From the NCBI GenBank assembly GCA_019454125.1, contig CP075365.1, positions 2,164,218-2,228,217 of the forward strand: 64,000 nt of DNA, written 5' to 3'. The notes under the pieces were generated by a model. That model was not told the origin of the DNA. It saw nothing but the letters and a program-made list of their open reading frames with translations, and ran no database searches. This DNA comes from Fimbriimonadaceae bacterium. GTDB lineage: Bacteria > Armatimonadota > Fimbriimonadia > Fimbriimonadales > Fimbriimonadaceae. The position numbers and the translations under genes are program-made. Shown here piece by piece: positions 42,202 to 50,465 of this stretch (positions are counted from its first letter, which is position 1; every line of letters begins with the position of its first letter).

Positions 42202-43857
42202 ATGGACCCTGCCGGGCAAATCCTTGATTGGACGGGAACCGCCGTCGTCTTCCTGCTGATGATCACGGCGCTCGTCGCCGTCCACGAGCTGGGCCACTTC
42301 TTGGTTGCGCGCGCCTTTGGGATGCATGTGGAGGCGTTCGCGGTCATGATGGGCGGCGTCCGCAAGACCGACCTGCGGTCCTATCTCAGGAAGCCGCTCG
42401 TGCCCGCGTCCCAGGTTTGGGCGGTCGGGCTCGCCTTCTTGGGCGTCGCGCTGGCCGGGCTCGTGCTAAAGCAGGTCGTCCTGCTCACCGCGGGCCTTGC
42501 CCTGCTGGGCATCGTCCTGCCGGTCTGGGTCGCGACGCGCATCGAAGCCCTCTACCATCTGCCCGCCTGGTCGAGCCTCCGCACCCTCGTCATGTCTTGG
42601 GTGGCGGCCGCGCTCATCATCTTGATCGGCACGGGCATGCGGGGCATGCAGCCGCCCCAGGTCGTCGGGTTGCTGGGCATCGCCTCGCTGGTCGCGGTCG
42701 GCCTCGTCTATTACGCCCCTCTTCGCAATAAAGTAGAAGATTCTCCGCAGGGACTTGGACAAATCGAAGTCCCGGTGACCGCTGGCGATGCAGGGGAAAG
42801 CGAGACCGGGTACCGGACGGTGGACGTCCAGTTTCGCCCCGTAGCCGCAACCAGGGACCGCAAAGGAACCGAGTACTCCCTGCTCCTCCTGCCCTTGGGA
42901 GGCTTCGCCGCGATCAAGGGAATGCACCCGAAAGAGGACGGCAGCGAGGTAGGGGTCGCCCAAGGATTTTACAGCAAGGGGCCGTGGCCACGGCTCGCCG
43001 TGCTCTTCGCCGGCCCCGCCTTCAGCATCCTTTTCGGCATTGTGCTCCTCGCCGGGCTCTTCGCCGTTCGCGGAGAGGAGAGGTTTGGCGAGGCCCCCGT
43101 CCTGGGCGCGGTCACGTCTGACGGCCCCGCCGGCAAAGCGGGCCTGAAAGCAGGCGACCGCGTCCTGAGCGTGGATGGAAAGCCGGTGACGAAGTTCTAC
43201 GACTTGGTCGAAGCCATCCGGGGCCGGTTCAAGGAGACTGAATCGGGGTACAGCGGGATCGCGACCGAGCTCGTGCTGCAGCGCGAGGGTGAGACGTTCT
43301 CGGTGACGGTCACGCCCACCGTGAACCCGGAGCCCCTTCCCTACCTCACGCCCGACATGGAGCTTTCCAAGGATAAGCGGATCTATGCCAAGCTACTCGT
43401 CTCCCCATCGATCGAGCTGAGGACCGTCCCGATCGGCGAAGCCTTCGGCAAGGCGGCGGTCTATCCGCTCGAGCTTGTCGGGTCGCTCGCGGGCATCGTG
43501 CAGAACCCCTCCACCGCGAAGGACTCCATCGGCGGGCCGGGGACCATCGCCGAGCAGACCTCGGTTGCGAAGAAGGTCGGCTTCCATGCCATTGTCCTCC
43601 TGAGCGGCCTTTTGAGCATTTCGCTCGGCGTGCTGAACCTGCTCCCGATCCCGCCGATGGACGGCGGACAGATGCTGGTCGCGTTCGTGGAGGTCTTCCG
43701 CGGGGGGCGGCGCCTAAGCCTCCGCGTGCAAAACACGCTGCACACGGTCGGCTTCATGCTGATCATGGCGCTCTCGCTTGCGGCCGTCACGGTCGACCTC
43801 GGCCACTATAGCGGGGCCTCTAAGAGGAGTCCGATGGGCTCGGCTCCGCAAAAGTAA
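42202..43857 (+). CDS. rseP: RseP-type site-2 metalloprotease with an extra membrane insert
   Basis: Intramembrane zinc protease that cuts anti-sigma factors and signal-peptide remnants. HELGH is at 28-32, a PDZ domain at about 285-385 (GPAGKAGLKAGDRVLSVDGKPV), and NLLPIPPMDGGQM near 475 completes the site. At 551 residues it is about 100 longer than usual. The surplus lies between HELGH and the LPLGGFAAIKGM motif (about 54-175) and contains about four additional membrane helices. The last 38 bases overlap the convergent phage adaptor-like gene. Confidence 0.92.
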   Translation: MDPAGQILDWTGTAVVFLLMITALVAVHELGHFLVARAFGMHVEAFAVMMGGVRKTDLRSYLRKPLVPASQVWAVGLAFLGVALAGLVLKQVVLLTAGLALLGIVLPVWVATRIEALYHLPAWSSLRTLVMSWVAAALIILIGTGMRGMQPPQVVGLLGIASLVAVGLVYYAPLRNKVEDSPQGLGQIEVPVTAGDAGESETGYRTVDVQFRPVAATRDRKGTEYSLLLLPLGGFAAIKGMHPKEDGSEVGVAQGFYSKGPWPRLAVLFAGPAFSILFGIVLLAGLFAVRGEERFGEAPVLGAVTSDGPAGKAGLKAGDRVLSVDGKPVTKFYDLVEAIRGRFKETESGYSGIATELVLQREGETFSVTVTPTVNPEPLPYLTPDMELSKDKRIYAKLLVSPSIELRTVPIGEAFGKAAVYPLELVGSLAGIVQNPSTAKDSIGGPGTIAEQTSVAKKVGFHAIVLLSGLLSISLGVLNLLPIPPMDGGQMLVAFVEVFRGGRRLSLRVQNTLHTVGFMLIMALSLAAVTVDLGHYSGASKRSPMGSAPQK

Positions 43858-44152
43858 GCCCGAAGAAGAGGAGCTTAGCGATCACGCTCCCCTGATAGCG
43901 CGTCTCGATCACGCGCGAGGTGTTGAAAGTCCGCCCGTTCCAAACGACGGGGTCGCCTTCGGCGGTCGTGTCCGTATGCGGCACCATGCAGATCACGTAC
44001 GGAGGAAGGTCGAGCTCCCCGTTGCTCGCGTAGTTGCGCGCTTGGCTGCTCGTCGCGGTGCTGAAAAGGCCCGTGTGCGCAACCCCAAAGACGGTGAACG
44101 CCTCGCCATAGGTGGCGATGAAGTGCCCCACGCGCAAGCGGAGGTTCCTCAA
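43820..44152 (-). CDS. Phage head-tail adaptor-like small protein
   Basis: 110-residue protein at the end of the capsid module. TTG 44152 overlaps the upstream TGA (TTGA), which sets the start; the longer open frame is a shadow. Sequence is beta-rich with a SQARNYASNGEL loop. Size, position and character match head-closure or adaptor proteins, but no motif proves it. It runs 38 bases into the rseP 3' end on the opposite strand, the only sizeable overlap with a core gene in this module. Confidence 0.55.
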   Translation of the reverse strand: MRNLRLRVGHFIATYGEAFTVFGVAHTGLFSTATSSQARNYASNGELDLPPYVICMVPHTDTTAEGDPVVWNGRTFNTSRVIETRYQGSVIAKLLFFGLTFAEPSPSDSS

Positions 44153-44565
44153 GCCTCCTCCGACTGCCGCGAACCGCCCGAGTAAACGCCCGTCAGCCCC
44201 TCGATCTCCTGCGGAGACTTCGCGTAAGGATAGAGCCTGGCCGCGCCTTGGGCCTTCAACCCAAACGGGTCGCTGAGACGCTTGGGCGCCGCCGTCAGCT
44301 GGAACCAACCGAAGTAGAAGCTGTCAGAGGCGCCCGGCTCGCGAGCGATCTGGGCGGTCAGCTCGCCCGCGATGAGCTCGGTCGCGGCCAGGTTCAACGT
44401 CGCTTGCAGCCGCCCGTTGCCGGTGTCGTCCACGTGACGCTGCTCGATCGCGTATTCGATCGCGGGAAGCATCTCCGTGATCATGCCGTCGATGGTCGCG
44501 TCGTAAGTCGTCGTCGTCAGCGCGGCCTTTTCCTTGACTTTGGCGCGAGTGACCGTCAGCGCCAT
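44149..44565 (-). CDS. Phage head-tail connector-like protein
   Basis: 138-residue protein. The N-terminal two thirds are helical (ALTTTTYDATIDGMITEMLPAI, LNLAATELIAGELTAQIARE), the pattern of gp6/gp15-type connector proteins which stack under the portal. The C-terminal third is short and Gly/Ser-rich. ATG 44565 shares a base with the upstream TGA (TGATG), so the genes are coupled. Assignment rests on size, helix pattern and gene order. Confidence 0.55.
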   Translation of the reverse strand: MALTVTRAKVKEKAALTTTTYDATIDGMITEMLPAIEYAIEQRHVDDTGNGRLQATLNLAATELIAGELTAQIAREPGASDSFYFGWFQLTAAPKRLSDPFGLKAQGAARLYPYAKSPQEIEGLTGVYSGGSRQSEEA

Positions 44566-44837
44566 CAGTTCGTCCCCCGCCCGATCGGCGTGCTCACCTG
44601 TAGCCACTCCGCGAGCTGCCGGGTGAGGAGCGTGTTCTCGCGTACGCCGTCGCTCAGCCGCTCGACCGCCTGGCGCAGATTCTCCATGGCGACCGACTGG
44701 CGGACCGTTTCCGCTTCAAGATAGGCCATGAAGCGGTCGGAGACCGCGCGCTGCTGCCCGAGCGCAAGTCGCACGACCGCGAACGACGAGGCGACAAAGG
44801 CGCCGAGGACGACAAAGAGTTCGTGCCAGTGTTCCAT
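44565..44837 (-). CDS. Small membrane protein 2 of the capsid module
   Basis: 90 residues with one N-terminal transmembrane helix (about 7-27) followed by a long amphipathic or coiled-coil helix (about 30-80). The layout resembles XhlA or holin-associated proteins reversed, or spanin-like anchors, but no family is certain. It lies between membrane protein 1 and the connector and is translationally coupled to the connector. Confidence 0.5.
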   Translation of the reverse strand: MEHWHELFVVLGAFVASSFAVVRLALGQQRAVSDRFMAYLEAETVRQSVAMENLRQAVERLSDGVRENTLLTRQLAEWLQVSTPIGRGTN

Positions 44838-44903
44838 GCGTGGTGGTTCCCGCCCTCCCTCGGCCCGCTGCCGGGGGCGCGGGCCAGAGAGGGACGGTTG
44901 GGG

Positions 44904-45149
44904 TCAGCGGCTGACGAGCCGCTTCAGGAGGCCCGAGAAGGTCCGGAACTCTCGCTCGACATCGCGAAGCTCCTTCAAGACGGCCGCGAGGTCGACTTTT
45001 CGCGGGTCGCGGAGGGCCAGGTCGATCGAGGCGGTGGCTTCGGAGATTTCGTCGGCAAGCTTCTTGCCCGCGCCATAGAGCGCGAGGGCCACGCCGAGAA
45101 GGCCCCCGAGGCCGACGGCCCCGAGCAGCTCAGCTAAGCTTGCCACCAT
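44904..45149 (-). CDS. Small membrane protein 1 of the capsid module
   Basis: 81 residues. A Gly/Leu-rich transmembrane helix (about 8-28, LLGAVGLGGLLGVALALYGA) is followed by a charged helical tail with several Arg and Glu residues. ATG 45149 lies inside the capsid gene's 3' end (20-base overlap), typical of phage operons. Possible holin-like or membrane-tether role (inference). A 66-base gap separates it from membrane protein 2. Confidence 0.5.
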   Translation of the reverse strand: MVASLAELLGAVGLGGLLGVALALYGAGKKLADEISEATASIDLALRDPRKVDLAAVLKELRDVEREFRTFSGLLKRLVSR

Positions 45150-46071
45150 ACACCGCCTGCCAAAGGCCGTAGCCCACGTTGTAGCGGGCGCGGACGCCAT
45201 AGTAGTAGCGGTCCTGCATGAACGCGCTCTCGCTGCCCGTGGTCGATTCCAAGGCGGTGAACTCGACCGGCACGTCCGACCGCTGCTGCAGCAGGATGCC
45301 CTTGATCGGCCGCGAGGTGTCCATGAGGAACCAGGCGTCCGCACCCGTGCCAGAGACGTAAGGCGAGACGATCAGCTTGAGGCGGCCGCTGAAGGCGTTC
45401 AGGTACGGGGTCGGCGAGGTGCCCGCCGCGCCCGTCGCCTTATAGACGACGACTTGGCTCTCGATCAGTTCGATCGCGTCCCACATCAGCTTCGGCCCGA
45501 CCAAGAGCGTGTCCGGCACGATGCCGAGCGGAGTCCCACTGTCGTCCGGCAACGTCATCATGGACGACATCGCGGTTGCGAGCGTGGCCGCGCTGAGGGC
45601 GCTGTTCGTCGTGTTGCTGTAGGTCGCGCCCGAATAACCGGGGTGGGTGGCGCTGAAGAAAGTGGCGCCGTCGTAGCCCGTGCCGGTCGCGCCGTTCAGC
45701 AACGCCTGGACTACGATCTGGTGCCGGTGCATGCCCACCCGGTTCGCGAGTTCCCGGACGCGCAGACGAATGAGGTCGAGTTGGTCGTCCTCGATCGCGC
45801 GGCGGTCCACCGCGATTGTCGATTCGAAAACCTTGTCCTCGATCGTGACGCTGAACTCGCCCATCCCCTGCGGGCGGCGCTCGTCAAGGAACTCACGCAT
45901 GGGCGGAGTCGCGCCCAGCCAGGCGTACTTCTGGACCGGGAGGGTCGTGCTGACGACAGTCGCGATCTGGTTCGCGATACTGTCCTCGACTTTACTACGA
46001 TAAGCTTGCTCGAACTCGGTCTTGAGCCCGGGTAGCAAAAGGTTTGGTACGTCGGATTTGGTTAAAGCCAT
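45130..46071 (-). CDS. Mu gpT-like major capsid protein
   Basis: 313 residues. The pattern fits the Mu-like major head subunit: N-terminal LLPGLKTEFEQAYRS, a PMREFLDERRP segment, HRHQIVVQALLNGATGTGYDGATFFSATHPG in the middle (about 113-145), LLVGPKL followed by a long strand region, and a C-terminal YGVRARYNVGYGLWQAVYGG. Such proteins have the HK97 fold and form the icosahedral shell. The frame is intact. Upstream are the cement-like and protease genes in the usual order. No SD is visible before ATG 46071. Confidence 0.88.
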   Translation of the reverse strand: MALTKSDVPNLLLPGLKTEFEQAYRSKVEDSIANQIATVVSTTLPVQKYAWLGATPPMREFLDERRPQGMGEFSVTIEDKVFESTIAVDRRAIEDDQLDLIRLRVRELANRVGMHRHQIVVQALLNGATGTGYDGATFFSATHPGYSGATYSNTTNSALSAATLATAMSSMMTLPDDSGTPLGIVPDTLLVGPKLMWDAIELIESQVVVYKATGAAGTSPTPYLNAFSGRLKLIVSPYVSGTGADAWFLMDTSRPIKGILLQQRSDVPVEFTALESTTGSESAFMQDRYYYGVRARYNVGYGLWQAVYGGKLS

Positions 46072-46122
46072 TGAAGGTTCTGGTTAAGGATTCGGAGGTG
46101 TCTGGCTGATTTAATCGATAGG

Positions 46123-46560
46123 CTAGACCGAATAGTTGTCGATCCTCACGCGGACGCCCGCGACGCCGGTCGAAGTGGACTCGATCGATACCACCGTCCC
46201 CACCTTGTACTGGTTCGTGAGGCCGGACGTCGAGGATTGGACCTCCCAGTCCGTGAGCGCGTAGACCTCCTTGCCAACGTCCGCTTGGGCCGGGTTGAAG
46301 CCGCTCGCCGCCTTGAAGACAAACGAGCCGGACTTGGTCACGTTCACCACTTTGTCGCCCGCCGCGCCACCCGTGTTGTCGACCGTCTCATTGGCGACGC
46401 CGACGAACTTGAGGCTGGCAGTGGCATGCGACATGGGAATGGCATAGCCGAGAGTGTTCACCCCAACGTTAGCGCCTTTGTAGATCTTAACGTTGCTCAT
46501 CTTGTAGGAGACGACCAAGCCCGGTCGCTCGTAAGTTTCGAATGCTTTGCTGAGAGCCAT
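46123..46560 (-). CDS. Capsid cement/decoration-like protein
   Basis: 145 residues, beta-rich, with Val/Gly/Thr turns such as KIYKGANVGVNTLGYAIP and KVGTVVSIESTSTGVAGVRV. The sequence resembles DUF2190 and gpD-like decoration proteins that stabilise expanded capsids. It sits directly before the capsid gene. No transmembrane helix or signal peptide. Function is inferred from position and fold character. Confidence 0.6.
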   Translation of the reverse strand: MALSKAFETYERPGLVVSYKMSNVKIYKGANVGVNTLGYAIPMSHATASLKFVGVANETVDNTGGAAGDKVVNVTKSGSFVFKAASGFNPAQADVGKEVYALTDWEVQSSTSGLTNQYKVGTVVSIESTSTGVAGVRVRIDNYSV

Positions 46561-46584
46561 AACTGCTTGTTCTTGGGGAAAGTG

Positions 46585-47478
46585 TTATCGCCTACCGCGA
46601 CGGTTTCGAGCGATCTTTTCAAGGTCTAGTCCAGGAAAGTGGCGTGTGTAAAAGTCGGCCTCGTCGGGCTCCAATTCGGGCGTGCTGCCCGGCGCGGTCG
46701 CAGGTGCGGTCTCTGCGAAGAGCGCCGACTTCGGCGCGGATTCCAGGAGCCGCACCGCGAGGTGGGCGACGGGCACGGAGGCGCCGTCGAACGTGACCGT
46801 CTTGGTGCACTCGAGCAACGCGGTGAGGAAGGGCCGCTGGGCCGGGACGATCCGCCCCTCGCCCTCAAGCTCGGCGATCCGGGACCAGATCCAACCCGGC
46901 CCCGGCGAAGCAAGCTCGCCCGAGAACACGGGGCCGCGCGTGAAGAGTCGGGCGCCCTCCACCCGAGGTTCGCGCACTAAGCTCACTTCGCGGATCTCGC
47001 AAAGGTCGCTGGAAAGGCCCAGGGAAAGGCCGTGCGCGCCCGACCGGTCGATGAGGTCGCTGGCTTCGCGGCTGAGGGCCACCGTCCCGTGCAGGGTGTC
47101 GCCGTCCGCGCGGACGTCCGTCAGAAATCCCAGTTCCAGGGGCGACCGAGAATGCTCGATCAAGATGGGGACGGGAAGGTCGAAGGTCTCGGCAAGGTTG
47201 CGCAGGTGCGCGTCGGTCACCGTCAAGCCTTTGTCCGGATAGTCCCCGGCGCGGAACAGCAGAGCTTCGCGGTCGACCCACGCGGTACGGGCTTCCAAAT
47301 AGGCAGGAGCCTGTAGCCCGGCCTCGGCGAGGGATCGGCGCAGGCGGTCCTTCTCTCCAGGGCTCGCGCTCAGCCGTTTGCCGCGAAGGCCCGGCCCCAC
47401 CTCAGCCGCCCGGCGAAGAACCTCTAGTGTCTTCGATTGGTCACGATGTTTCTTGTTCGACAATTTGTTCTCACCCAC
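46585..47478 (-). CDS. Mu-type prohead protease/scaffold protein
   Basis: 297 residues. The N-terminal 55 are basic and helical. The protease core (about 75-175) has PILIEHSRSPLELGFLTDVRADG, GLSLGLSSD with a serine, and LREVSLV-type sequence (IREVSLVREPRVEGARL), as in Mu-I and HK97 prohead proteases. The helical, acidic C-terminal part (about 200-297) may act as scaffold. GTG 47478 starts the module. Upstream of it, on this strand, lies the terminator of a PEP-CTERM gene, so no portal or terminase precedes it here. Confidence 0.75.
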   Translation of the reverse strand: MGENKLSNKKHRDQSKTLEVLRRAAEVGPGLRGKRLSASPGEKDRLRRSLAEAGLQAPAYLEARTAWVDREALLFRAGDYPDKGLTVTDAHLRNLAETFDLPVPILIEHSRSPLELGFLTDVRADGDTLHGTVALSREASDLIDRSGAHGLSLGLSSDLCEIREVSLVREPRVEGARLFTRGPVFSGELASPGPGWIWSRIAELEGEGRIVPAQRPFLTALLECTKTVTFDGASVPVAHLAVRLLESAPKSALFAETAPATAPGSTPELEPDEADFYTRHFPGLDLEKIARNRRGRR

Positions 47479-47543
47479 GGGTTCGAGGGTGAGGCGGCAA
47501 GAAAATCGGGAGTCAACCGAAATGGAGGCGGGTCAAACGAAAG

Positions 47544-47575
47544 TTGCCCGTCGGTCATGCGAACCCGACGGGCAA
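47544..47575 (-). terminator. Hairpin terminator of the PEP-CTERM gene at 47616
   Basis: Perfect 11-base arms (47544-47554, 47565-47575) with a 10-base loop, 41 bases past the minus-strand stop at 47616. On the minus strand a CTTTCGTTT run follows. It separates that gene from the capsid module. Confidence 0.7.
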
Positions 47576-47615
47576 TTTGCAGTAGAAGACTAAAAGCTCT
47601 TAGGCTTTTTGACGA

Positions 47616-48320
47616 TTACTTGCGGCGGCGAGCAGCGATGGCAGCGAGGCCAGCGCCGAGAGCGAGCATGGTGGCCGGCTCCGGAACAACGTTGACAGCG
47701 TAGCTGTAGTTGTTCGCGGTCTGGAGCGAGGTGCCCGAACCGAAACCGTTGCCCGGGTTGATGCCCCAGCCGTTGTTGCCGCCCGGGATACCGCCCGAGT
47801 TGCCGAGGATGAAGACCTGGCCGCCCGCACCGAACTCGCGGTTGACGACGGCGCCGAGCCAGAGGTTGGCGCGACCGCCGGTGGCGAGGTTGAGACCGGT
47901 GAACTCAGCGACGTAGGTCGGGTTCGTGGTGCCACCGACGCCGGTGATGCGAGTCGTGCTCGAAGCCTTCATAGAGACGCTCGAGACGTCACCGGTCAAG
48001 TTGCCGGCGGCGGCAGCGACGCTGCTGTAAAGGTTGATCGTCCAGTCGAAGTCGTTGATTTGCATCGACGGGTCGCTGATCTCGAAAGCGACGGCGACCG
48101 TGTTGACCGAGTTACCGGCGGACGCGTTGAAGTCGTCGATCGAGGTGCTGCTGAATTCAGGGAAGTCCCCGAAGACCTGGATGACGCCGAAGTCACCGAT
48201 CGTCGAGAGGCTCGCGCCACCCGGGGTGATCTGGTCCATGGCGTTATAAGTGTTGAGCAACTGAGCGTTCGCGCTGATAGCAGCGACGACGAACGACAGG
48301 GAAAGCAGAGTTCGCTTCAT
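47616..48320 (-). CDS. PEP-CTERM sorted secreted protein 3
   Basis: 234-residue exported protein. Signal peptide at about 1-19, then a mature domain rich in Ser, Asn and Gly with beta character. The C-terminus is a PEP-CTERM tail: VPEPATML, a helix, and ARRRK. It is not obviously a paralogue of the pair at 35.8-37 kb. ATG 48320 is chosen because it gives the signal peptide directly; the frame is open to 48419. A TATAAC (minus strand 48396-48391) about 70 bases upstream could be its promoter. A CCCGTTAG motif lies in the leader. Confidence 0.88.
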   Translation of the reverse strand: MKRTLLSLSFVVAAISANAQLLNTYNAMDQITPGGASLSTIGDFGVIQVFGDFPEFSSTSIDDFNASAGNSVNTVAVAFEISDPSMQINDFDWTINLYSSVAAAAGNLTGDVSSVSMKASSTTRITGVGGTTNPTYVAEFTGLNLATGGRANLWLGAVVNREFGAGGQVFILGNSGGIPGGNNGWGINPGNGFGSGTSLQTANNYSYAVNVVPEPATMLALGAGLAAIAARRRK

Positions 48321-48390
48321 TTTGTTGTACCTTCCGAATCTAACGGGATCATGGGCGCGGACTAACCGCCCGCACACCACTGACGAACCT

Positions 48391-48396
48391 GTTATA
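48391..48396 (-). promoter_or_regulatory. Possible -10 (TATAAC) of PEP-CTERM gene 3
   Basis: Minus-strand TATAAC at 48396-48391, with a weak TGCAAA 16 bases upstream. It lies in the 234-base divergent gap 48321-48554, which otherwise shows no gene or RNA. Confidence 0.3.
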
Positions 48397-48554
48397 CCAA
48401 CTTGAGTGGCGCTTTGCACCGTTTACAGGCCCCTTTTCCTGAAATTCGGAAAATTTACGGGTGGAAAACCAGGTTGTCTGGCCGCCACTAGGTTCGAGCG
48501 AACTCTTGGCCCAAGCAGGCCCCATAGGCAGAAAGCGCGATCGGGCCAGAATCA

Positions 48555-50417
48555 ATGGTTACTTCCCCCTTTTCTCAAGAGGCGCTATTGGCACGTAAGA
48601 CCGAACTCAAGCCCGAAGAACTCGTCGCGCGCGACTACGCCGACAGACTTATTTTATCCACGCTGACCGAGCTGAACGAAGTCGTGAAGCCGAGCGAGGT
48701 CTCGGACCGGCTGCAATCGCAGGGCCTTGGCCTTGCCGCCGTCCGCTCCCTGCTCGCCTCCAATCCGTCCCGCTTTGCCTATGCAGAGCGCCGCTGGATC
48801 CCGGCCGCCCGCGTCGCCTCGATCGGACGCCCTGTCCACGAGTTCGTCCGGACGACCGTCGACCGGTTCGGCGGTCCCATGTCCATCGACCTGCTCGCGG
48901 TCGAAGTGGCGCGCGTCCGCCATGAAGACCCCCTGGCGATGGCCGACGCCATCCGCCGCATGGTGCGCACGGACGAAAGCCTCTTCATCACCCTTGACGA
49001 CCGCATCGCGCTGAACAGCTTCGTCTTCGTCGCCAACGACGAGAGCCCGGAGCGCGCGTTCCAGCTGAACGGCGTCACCGAGGAAGAAGTCGCCGAGGTC
49101 CAGAACGCCTTGGGCAAGTTCGACTGGATGCAGACCGACGCGATCCTCCGCGCCCTCGATAAAGTCTCCCCGGTCGGGGCCAAGGCGCTCGGGGCGGCCG
49201 CGTGGCTCGCCCTCAGTCCCCAGGGGTCCGACACCTTCCTGATGTACGACTGGCGCTCGTTTAACGCCGAGCTCCTCAGCGTCCCCGGCTTTGTCTATAG
49301 CAGCGAGGGCAAGATCTGCCCCGAGTCCATGACGAAGCAGTGGCTCAGCGCCGCCGTCAAGCTCGCCGACAAGGTCACGCCCGCGATCGAATTCGAGGAC
49401 GCGGCCCCGATCGAGCTTAAGAAGGCCGACATCGAAAACCTTGTGAAGGCCGTGGCGACCAGCGAGGACACCGTCACCGCTACCCGCCTGCTCGAGCAGT
49501 TCTTCGAGATCACCCCGACCGTCAAGACCTTCCCAGACGACATGCAAAACGTGATGGCCGCCCTCAAGGCGGATCCGCGAGTCTGGTGGGTCGGCGGCGA
49601 CCGCTTCCGCGCGCCGGGGAGCGCGCCGGAGTTCATCTACGAGATGCCCGAGCCGTTCCAGTTCGTCCAGACGCCGTACCTGCAAGAAGACGGAGACCCG
49701 GTCGACGTCGAACTCACGGACGAGGGCCTCAGCACCTCCCTTCGCAAGCTCATCGCCCACCCGCTCGCCACGGACGTGAACGACGAGGACGAGGTGCCCG
49801 AGCCGAAGAACATGCCGGAGTCGATGCGGCTCGTGCTCAAGCCCATCCACCGCGAGCTCGGCACCTTCCCGCTCGCCCAGTTCCCCACGACCTGGTTCGA
49901 CCGACAACCGGCGATCCAGGAGATCATCCTGATCGACGGGCAGGGGCGCGAACTTCAGACTTGGCTGAACAACGACGCGCGGCTCATCTTCGGCCTGTTC
50001 GATTGGTGGCTCGACCAGCCCGTGGAAAGCGGCGCGGTCTTCACGCTCACCAAGACCCACAAGCCCAACGTCCTCGAGTTCGCGTGGCTCGACCAGACGG
50101 ACCCCGTCGTCTACATCAGCAGCCAGCGCATGGACGAGCTGCGCGAGATCGCGCACCGCGCCGATGAGATGTCCACCTTCGACATCCTCCGCGAAGTCAT
50201 GACCCACTGGCCGAAGGGCGCGGACTTCCTCACCACCCTGTGGGAGGTCAACGTCGTCCGACGCACGTCGCGGCGGCTGCTCGCCTCGCTCCTCTCCAGC
50301 TATGTCTGCTTCTACCAGCGATCTGGCTCGCCGGTCTGGCACTACGACCACAAAAAGGTCGAGCAAGGCTTCGACAAGACCAAAAAGAAGTTCGTCGTCA
50401 AGCGCGACGGCTCGTAA
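48555..50417 (+). CDS. Large unrecognised cytoplasmic protein with winged-helix-like N-terminus
   Basis: 620 residues, no signal peptide or membrane helix. Residues about 30-75 (ILSTLTELNEVVKPSEVSDRLQ and following) and about 90-155 resemble repeated winged-helix modules like HARE-HTH. The rest is mixed helix and strand, with an acidic segment near 400 and a basic end (KKKFVVKRDGS). I do not recognise a family. The clean, well-biased 1.9 kb frame and its own intrinsic terminator show it is a real gene. A DNA- or RNA-associated role is suggested only by the N-terminus. Confidence 0.6.
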   Translation: MVTSPFSQEALLARKTELKPEELVARDYADRLILSTLTELNEVVKPSEVSDRLQSQGLGLAAVRSLLASNPSRFAYAERRWIPAARVASIGRPVHEFVRTTVDRFGGPMSIDLLAVEVARVRHEDPLAMADAIRRMVRTDESLFITLDDRIALNSFVFVANDESPERAFQLNGVTEEEVAEVQNALGKFDWMQTDAILRALDKVSPVGAKALGAAAWLALSPQGSDTFLMYDWRSFNAELLSVPGFVYSSEGKICPESMTKQWLSAAVKLADKVTPAIEFEDAAPIELKKADIENLVKAVATSEDTVTATRLLEQFFEITPTVKTFPDDMQNVMAALKADPRVWWVGGDRFRAPGSAPEFIYEMPEPFQFVQTPYLQEDGDPVDVELTDEGLSTSLRKLIAHPLATDVNDEDEVPEPKNMPESMRLVLKPIHRELGTFPLAQFPTTWFDRQPAIQEIILIDGQGRELQTWLNNDARLIFGLFDWWLDQPVESGAVFTLTKTHKPNVLEFAWLDQTDPVVYISSQRMDELREIAHRADEMSTFDILREVMTHWPKGADFLTTLWEVNVVRRTSRRLLASLLSSYVCFYQRSGSPVWHYDHKKVEQGFDKTKKKFVVKRDGS

Positions 50418-50427
50418 GGGGTCACCC

Positions 50428-50465
50428 GGCCTCTCCGACGGCAGTCGGGGAGGCCGCTTTCTTTC
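50428..50465 (+). terminator. Intrinsic terminator of the 620-residue protein gene
   Basis: Arms 50428-50440 and 50445-50457 (one T-G pair) around a GGCA tetraloop, followed by CTTTCTTT. It begins 10 bases after the stop at 50417 and ends at the convergent recombinase stop. Confidence 0.8.

Noticed and set aside
47466-47495. T-arm-like string (ACGGGTTCGAGGGTGA) near the start of the protease gene
   Set aside because: No acceptor, D or anticodon arm can be built around it, and part of it lies in the coding sequence.
48338-48347. CTAACGGG near PEP-CTERM gene 3 as the same element as in the tandem pair
   Set aside because: It is in the opposite orientation to the gene and only about 20 bases from the ATG, so it is probably chance.
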